From a virus, in the IMG/VR virus record IMGVR_UViG_3300030116_004499, positions 1 to 32,586 of that record: DNA of 32,586 nucleotides; one strand, given 5' to 3'. The notes under the pieces were generated by a model. The model was not told the origin of the DNA, did no database searches, and saw nothing but the letters and a program-made list of their open reading frames with translations. Shown piece after piece: positions 28,626 to 32,586 of the stretch. Each line of letters begins with the position of its first letter. The first letter of the stretch is position 1. The position numbers were made by a program, and so were the translations under genes.

Positions 28626-29906
28626 TTATGACTGTTCTGGTTGTTGATTTGATTCTAAGCCGTTTGTAGCCTTATTTTCTTCAATAATAACTTGTGCTTG
28701 CTCAACTGTAAGGTCTTTATTGTCACGAACCATTATTTTTGCTCTGGTAGTGAGATTGTTTTGAATGTCAAACTGATCTTTGAGTATCTGATCCTGTACT
28801 GTTTTAGGATAATCAATCTCTTCAAAATCAACTCCGAACTGTTCTGGCAGTTCAATTCCATTATACCCTGCTATTACACGCTCAACATTGTAAAAATCCT
28901 GTTCATACATTCTCCAGAGAGCAATATCATCGTAATAATCCTCTTTTCTCTCCATATCTTTAATCATTAGTGATATTCCACTAGGAACTTCACCCCCTGA
29001 CTCTGCCCATTGTATCCACAAGTGATTATTTGTAGCTACAAGCTCCATTTGAAACTTTATATTCTGTATTGCTTCTATAATGTTGCCTGATGGACTTGTA
29101 ATATTGTAAGCACCATCTTCCCCCATGTCTAGGATTGTATTAGAACCTGCTCTAAGCATACTTTGATCTGCTCTAAGTCCTGTAACCCACGGCTGACCAA
29201 ACATATTGAATCTCATGCCTAAATTCATTTCAGTAAGAGCTATATTTACCTGTTCATTGCAATTTATGATGTCAGAAGCACCTTCAACAAAAAAAGAGTC
29301 TATTTGATCTTCTCTATGAGTAAAAACAAAAGGAATAATGCCATAGGGATTAGGTATCTCACTCAACATCTTACCTTCTTCATCCATTAGTCCATATTTT
29401 TCACTATCCCAATATTCCCATTGCATATTATCCGTGTTAGATAGGTCGGCTGTATTATTAAGTAGCGGATATACAATAGAACTAGGTGTAAATGGATCAT
29501 CATCAAAGTAAACTTCAAAATAGTAAATAGGTCTATAGTCAAAATAGCCATCTTTCCAATGAACTCTGTTGGCAACAGTACCTAGAAGTCTAGTCATTCT
29601 TTCAGAGTGTTTCATACGAACATTTTTTGTTGGTATTAATTGCTCATAGCGTTCCGTAGAATCTCCTACGTTTCTTTTTGCTCCTAAACTGTAAATACGG
29701 CTTATTTTATTAATAAATTTTCTGGTAAAGTTGGTTACACTTGGTGGAATTTCCCTAAAAGCATCTCCGTTAAAGTAGTTGGTTATATACTGCTCTACTG
29801 AAACACCAGAATAGTAATCTAAGTGCTTTCTTATCTCATTTCTCCTAGCATGGGAAATCATTAGCTTTGTTTCTAGCAACTTGTCTTTTAACACTCTTTG
29901 AATCAT
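28626..29906 (-). CDS. Portal protein
   Basis: A 426-residue protein, the dodecameric DNA gate at the capsid vertex. It is placed directly after the large terminase with a 4-base overlap, the usual order. The N-terminal part has RNEIRKHLDYYSGVSVEQYI and a helical stem, the centre has NPYGIIPFVFTHREDQIDSF and INCNEQVNIALTEMNLGMRF (the portal stem/crown signature area), and the C-terminus is a helical acidic tail (IVRDNKDLTVEQAQVIIEEN in similar form). Length is typical. No frameshift or protease fusion is present. Confidence 0.8.
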   Translation of the reverse strand: MIQRVLKDKLLETKLMISHARRNEIRKHLDYYSGVSVEQYITNYFNGDAFREIPPSVTNFTRKFINKISRIYSLGAKRNVGDSTERYEQLIPTKNVRMKHSERMTRLLGTVANRVHWKDGYFDYRPIYYFEVYFDDDPFTPSSIVYPLLNNTADLSNTDNMQWEYWDSEKYGLMDEEGKMLSEIPNPYGIIPFVFTHREDQIDSFFVEGASDIINCNEQVNIALTEMNLGMRFNMFGQPWVTGLRADQSMLRAGSNTILDMGEDGAYNITSPSGNIIEAIQNIKFQMELVATNNHLWIQWAESGGEVPSGISLMIKDMERKEDYYDDIALWRMYEQDFYNVERVIAGYNGIELPEQFGVDFEEIDYPKTVQDQILKDQFDIQNNLTTRAKIMVRDNKDLTVEQAQVIIEENKATNGLESNQQPEQS

Positions 29907-31216
29907 CTTTGAATCCTCTTCATTTCGTTATTCCTCATAGGAAACCTGTTAATAATAAAATACCTAAAAGCATCATTTCCGTGGTCATGTGTACCATCTT
30001 TTAATGGTTCTTCCTTTATTGGTTTCCCATCTTCACTTTCAGGGTATCTGTACTCCTCAAAATCTTCTATCAAATCCTTGCATTTTCTATCTACATGAAC
30101 TCTTCTTACTCCATCTGCACTTTCAAAAAATCCTCTAGTATATGCAATGCTGGCAACAAGGTTTCTACTCATTCTGTCCCTTGCAGATATAATTCTAATA
30201 CCACTACGTCTAAAAATCTCCATATCCCCAGCACCACTTTGACCTTGAACATTGCTACCAGCAGGATCACCATAGTAAGACATAATGGGATAGCCTTTAG
30301 TTTTGATCATTTTAATTAAATCTTCTGTTTTAATGTTTTGTTTGTGTAGGATAGAGTCAAAAACACGAATATGCTCTAATTCTCCATCCCAATAAGTTTG
30401 CAAGAATAAAACTGCTGGCATTCTAAAGCCAAAGTCAATAGAACAATATGTAGGCAAATTTGGATCATATGGGAAATCGCCAGTATCCAAATCTCTGTTA
30501 AAATCCCAAACTTTACCCTCAAATACAGAAAACTCTGCTCCAAACTCTTGACCAAAAAGCTCTTTTGACATATTTCTCTTTCTTTCTATGATAGCAGGAT
30601 CACTCAATCCTAGTGGAAACTCATGCTCATTTATCCACGATGGCGATGTATGACTTTCCCACATTGGATCATCTGCACCTAGTTTAAACAAATCATATAT
30701 CCAGTTTCTGCCTTCTGGCGTTGTTATAAATATAACTTTACCTTTTCTACCTGCTACTGTTGGAGATAAATACATATCCCAAATCTTTTTATTCATTTTG
30801 GCAACCTCGTCAATTACTAAAAGGTCTAAACCCTCACCAACAAGACTTGATGGATTGTCTGCTGACATCCCTTCTACGATTGTACCCCATTTAAAACGAA
30901 TGTACATATCTTTTTCTGATGCCTTGTCTATGTCATCCGCATGACCAATAACCATACGTTGCCAAATTTCACGAAATATTAATCTAGCTTTTTTGTATGA
31001 CATTCCCACTACCCAAATTCTTTTGTTTGGCTGAGATGCTACATAAGTAGCTTCCATTGCACTTGCCCAAGTCTTACCAAATCTACGCCCACATACTACA
31101 ACTTGAAATCTGGCATCTTGTTTTGTAGGGTAATGCAAAGGGATTTGCCCACTATGAGGTTTGTAACCTAAGTAGTCAAACCATTTTTTCTTAAATTCGT
31201 AATTTTTTTCTTGCAT
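29903..31216 (-). CDS. terL: Terminase large subunit
   Basis: A 437-residue packaging motor. Walker A is GRRFGKT at 43-49, Walker B is DLLVIDE at 131-137 and the coupling motif is ITTP at 164-167. The C-terminal RNase-H-like nuclease has IDFG (Asp261), YYGDP (Asp317) and HDHGNDAFRYF (Asp411, Asp415), the expected three acidic clusters. It translocates DNA into the procapsid and cuts concatemers. The ATG 31216 is near a strong -10 on the minus strand. It is encoded opposite to the small subunit and capsid, which is unusual. Confidence 0.92.
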   Translation of the reverse strand: MQEKNYEFKKKWFDYLGYKPHSGQIPLHYPTKQDARFQVVVCGRRFGKTWASAMEATYVASQPNKRIWVVGMSYKKARLIFREIWQRMVIGHADDIDKASEKDMYIRFKWGTIVEGMSADNPSSLVGEGLDLLVIDEVAKMNKKIWDMYLSPTVAGRKGKVIFITTPEGRNWIYDLFKLGADDPMWESHTSPSWINEHEFPLGLSDPAIIERKRNMSKELFGQEFGAEFSVFEGKVWDFNRDLDTGDFPYDPNLPTYCSIDFGFRMPAVLFLQTYWDGELEHIRVFDSILHKQNIKTEDLIKMIKTKGYPIMSYYGDPAGSNVQGQSGAGDMEIFRRSGIRIISARDRMSRNLVASIAYTRGFFESADGVRRVHVDRKCKDLIEDFEEYRYPESEDGKPIKEEPLKDGTHDHGNDAFRYFIINRFPMRNNEMKRIQR

Positions 31217-31237
31217 TAGATTACTTTACTAACTTAC

Positions 31238-31266
31238 ATTATAGCATATCTTTAATGCAAGGATAA
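31238..31266 (-). promoter_or_regulatory. Promoter of the large terminase operon
   Basis: On the minus strand a perfect TATAAT (31243-31238) has an extended TGC before it, and TTATCC (31266-31261) lies 17 bases upstream. The transcript would begin about 14 bases before ATG 31216. The -35 is weak but the extended -10 makes up for it. Confidence 0.6.
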
Positions 31267-31275
31267 TTCTTGCAT
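31255..31275. promoter_or_regulatory. Inverted repeat between divergent terL and scaffold genes
   Basis: ATGCAAG-GATAATT-CTTGCAT is a perfect 7-bp inverted repeat with a 7-base centre. It covers the -35 of the large terminase promoter and lies in the only gap between the two divergent operons, so a bound protein could control both. CTTGCAT also occurs before the neck gene. Confidence 0.5.
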
Positions 31276-31302
31276 AATTCATAACTCACTAAAGAGGTAA
31301 AA

Positions 31303-31806
31303 ATGTCTGAAGAAACGACCATCGAGCCAGATGTAAAACAGGAAAACGTCACACAAGGCGATAACAATGTACCGATTTCAAGATTAAATGAAGTTATTTC
31401 AGAAAGAAATGAACTCAGGCAAAGTCTTGAATCTTTTAAAGCTAAAGAGGAAGAAGAGAGAAGAACTAAACTTAGAGAAGAAGAAAAATGGCAAGAATTA
31501 AATGCCGATCTTGCTCAAGAAATAGAATCTTACAAGCCATATAAAGAAAGATGGGAGGCAATGGATTCTAGGCTAAGAGAGGGGGCATTAGCTCAACTTC
31601 CTGAATCTAAACGAGAAAAATTTTCTAATGTTGATACTGAGGTTCTCTTAAATATCGTTGAAGAGTTTACAGAAATAGAAAAAGTAAACCCACCTGACAA
31701 TAAAGGAACAATCCCTACTGAAAAAGTAGGAGATTGGACTAAGATGTCTAGTGAAGAACGTAGAAGGAACTGGGGTACGATATTGGAGTCATACGTTAAA
31801 AGGTAA
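31303..31806 (+). CDS. Scaffold-like protein
   Basis: A 167-residue protein directly before the capsid gene, behind AAGAGGTAAAA. It is highly charged and helical: SRLNEVISERNELRQSLESF then a long Glu/Lys coiled coil (KAKEEEERRTKLREEEKWQE), with a C-terminal helix (SEERRRNWGTILESYVKR). This is the standard shape of a capsid scaffolding protein that is lost from the mature head. No protease motif is seen. The function is inferred from composition and position. Confidence 0.65.
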   Translation: MSEETTIEPDVKQENVTQGDNNVPISRLNEVISERNELRQSLESFKAKEEEERRTKLREEEKWQELNADLAQEIESYKPYKERWEAMDSRLREGALAQLPESKREKFSNVDTEVLLNIVEEFTEIEKVNPPDNKGTIPTEKVGDWTKMSSEERRRNWGTILESYVKR

Positions 31807-31811
31807 AATAA

Positions 31812-32586
31812 ATGTCTAAACATTATCAAGGTAGTGCTGTAACTAACACGACTGACCAACATTTTATACCAGAAATTTGGGCAGATGGAATTTATAAGTA
31901 TTTTGAAAGAAAATCTGTATTCCGTGGATTAGTAGATGATTATTCTGCTCTTTTTGCTGGAAAAGGCTATGGAGATGTTCTTCATATTCCAGAAATGAGC
32001 TTGATAAGTGCATCTGATAAATCTGCTGGTGCTGATGTATCTTATGATGCAACTGCAACTACAGAAACTCAGCTAACTGTTAATAAGCACAAATATGTCG
32101 CTAAGTTGTTTGAAGATTTGACTTTGATCCAATCTGAAGCTGATTTAGTAGAAAAGTATTCAAGAATGATGGGTGAAGCTCTTAGCCGTCAAGTAGATGC
32201 TGATATATGGACTGAGCTACAAAGCTTAGAAGATTCATTGAATCTATCTGCTGATGATACTCTAACTGCTGGAAAATTTGAAGAAGCTTTGGCTACTTTA
32301 GGTGAAGCAGATATTCCCTACATGGATGGAGAGTGTGCAATGGTTGTTAATCCAACTTTATTTGCTGACATCTTAAATCCTTCTGCTGGTATTGCACAAT
32401 ACTTTATCAGAAATGATGCTGTTGGCGAAGGAAATAGAGGTTTACGCTCAGGTCTTGTTGGATCACTTTACGGAATTGACGTTTATATGTCAAATACTGT
32501 AGATACAGCTAACGAAGGTGGAGCAGGTGCTAATACAATTAGTGGAGCTATTTTCCATAAATCAGCCGTAGCTTTTGCTTCTCAGC
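31812..32586 (+). CDS. Major capsid protein (3' truncated)
   Basis: Starts at ATG 31812 and runs open to the window end, 258 codons visible. The N-terminus (KHYQGSAVTNTTDQHFIPEI, then WADGIYKYFERKSVFRGLVD) and the later segments KYVAKLFEDLTLIQSEADLV and GEALSRQVDADIW match the capsid proteins of marine podo- and siphoviruses with an HK97-like fold. LRSGLVGSLYGIDVYMSNTV near the visible end is the P-domain-like part. It should form the icosahedral shell. Position after the scaffold supports the call. The end lies outside the window. Confidence 0.85.
   Translation, partial: MSKHYQGSAVTNTTDQHFIPEIWADGIYKYFERKSVFRGLVDDYSALFAGKGYGDVLHIPEMSLISASDKSAGADVSYDATATTETQLTVNKHKYVAKLFEDLTLIQSEADLVEKYSRMMGEALSRQVDADIWTELQSLEDSLNLSADDTLTAGKFEEALATLGEADIPYMDGECAMVVNPTLFADILNPSAGIAQYFIRNDAVGEGNRGLRSGLVGSLYGIDVYMSNTVDTANEGGAGANTISGAIFHKSAVAFASQ

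Noticed and set aside
31864-32058. Minus-strand 64-codon frame inside the capsid gene
   Set aside because: His/Gln-rich translation antisense to the clearly coding capsid frame; no binding site.
1-32586. tRNA, rRNA and integrase genes
   Set aside because: I saw no cloverleaf-like segment with a TTCGA-type loop and no tyrosine or serine recombinase motif, though reading by eye can miss a divergent tRNA.

Overview
The window is AT-rich DNA from a tailed double-stranded DNA phage, almost certainly a marine siphovirus of a Gram-negative host. A long tape-measure gene, a tail-tube gene with no sheath gene beside it, and a G/GT-type tail chaperone pair give the siphovirus call. Several products (a YadA-like tail fibre, tiny lysine-rich proteins, a 32-residue zinc microprotein) are of the kind I associate with uncultured marine phages. 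Strong AGGAG-type ribosome binding sites and TAATG/ATGA gene junctions are used throughout. I see no integrase, no CI-type repressor and no tRNA gene, so a lytic lifestyle is likely but not proven. The window opens inside a tail-fibre gene and closes inside the major capsid gene. If the genome is circular or permuted, only a small capsid-to-fibre segment need be missing.

Layout. (1) 1-5251, plus strand: tail fibre, four small genes, a lysis-type cluster (membrane proteins, a lipoprotein, a coiled-coil membrane protein), a chain of five tiny, extremely basic proteins, and an M15 endolysin. (2) 5320-14634, plus: neck proteins, tail tube, tail chaperones with a likely -1 ribosomal frameshift, tape measure (838 residues) and two large tail-tip proteins. 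(3) 26481 down to 14612, minus: early and replication genes. In transcription order these include a papain-like protein with a structured leader, a PD-(D/E)XK nuclease, several small Cys-rich proteins, a replication initiator/helicase loader, a primase-helicase, a metallophosphoesterase, an SSB-like protein, an HNH protein, an MazG/DUF1599-like protein, and a zinc-finger gene overlapping a Mom-like DNA-modification gene. The region ends with a NinB-like protein. (4) 26482-27154: a gene-free control region with two operator-like palindromes, a leftward promoter, a phased iteron array and a consensus rightward promoter. (5) 27155-27793, plus: small terminase. (6) 31216 down to 27777, minus: large terminase, portal, gp10-like protein and two small genes. 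(7) 31303-end, plus: scaffold-like protein and major capsid protein.

How it fits together. The minus-strand block would replicate and protect the DNA, and the plus-strand blocks build and release virions. The packaging genes are split: small terminase, scaffold and capsid lie on plus, while large terminase and portal lie on minus. The most interesting non-coding signals are three pairs of TGAGCG elements, 9 bp apart within a pair and exactly 33 bp apart between pairs, just upstream of the small terminase gene; a 17-bp palindrome (AGTTAAG-N3-CTTAACT) at six places, five of them 16-48 nt upstream of a gene start; and a GC-rich leader hairpin whose loop can pair with the ribosome binding site of the papain-like gene.
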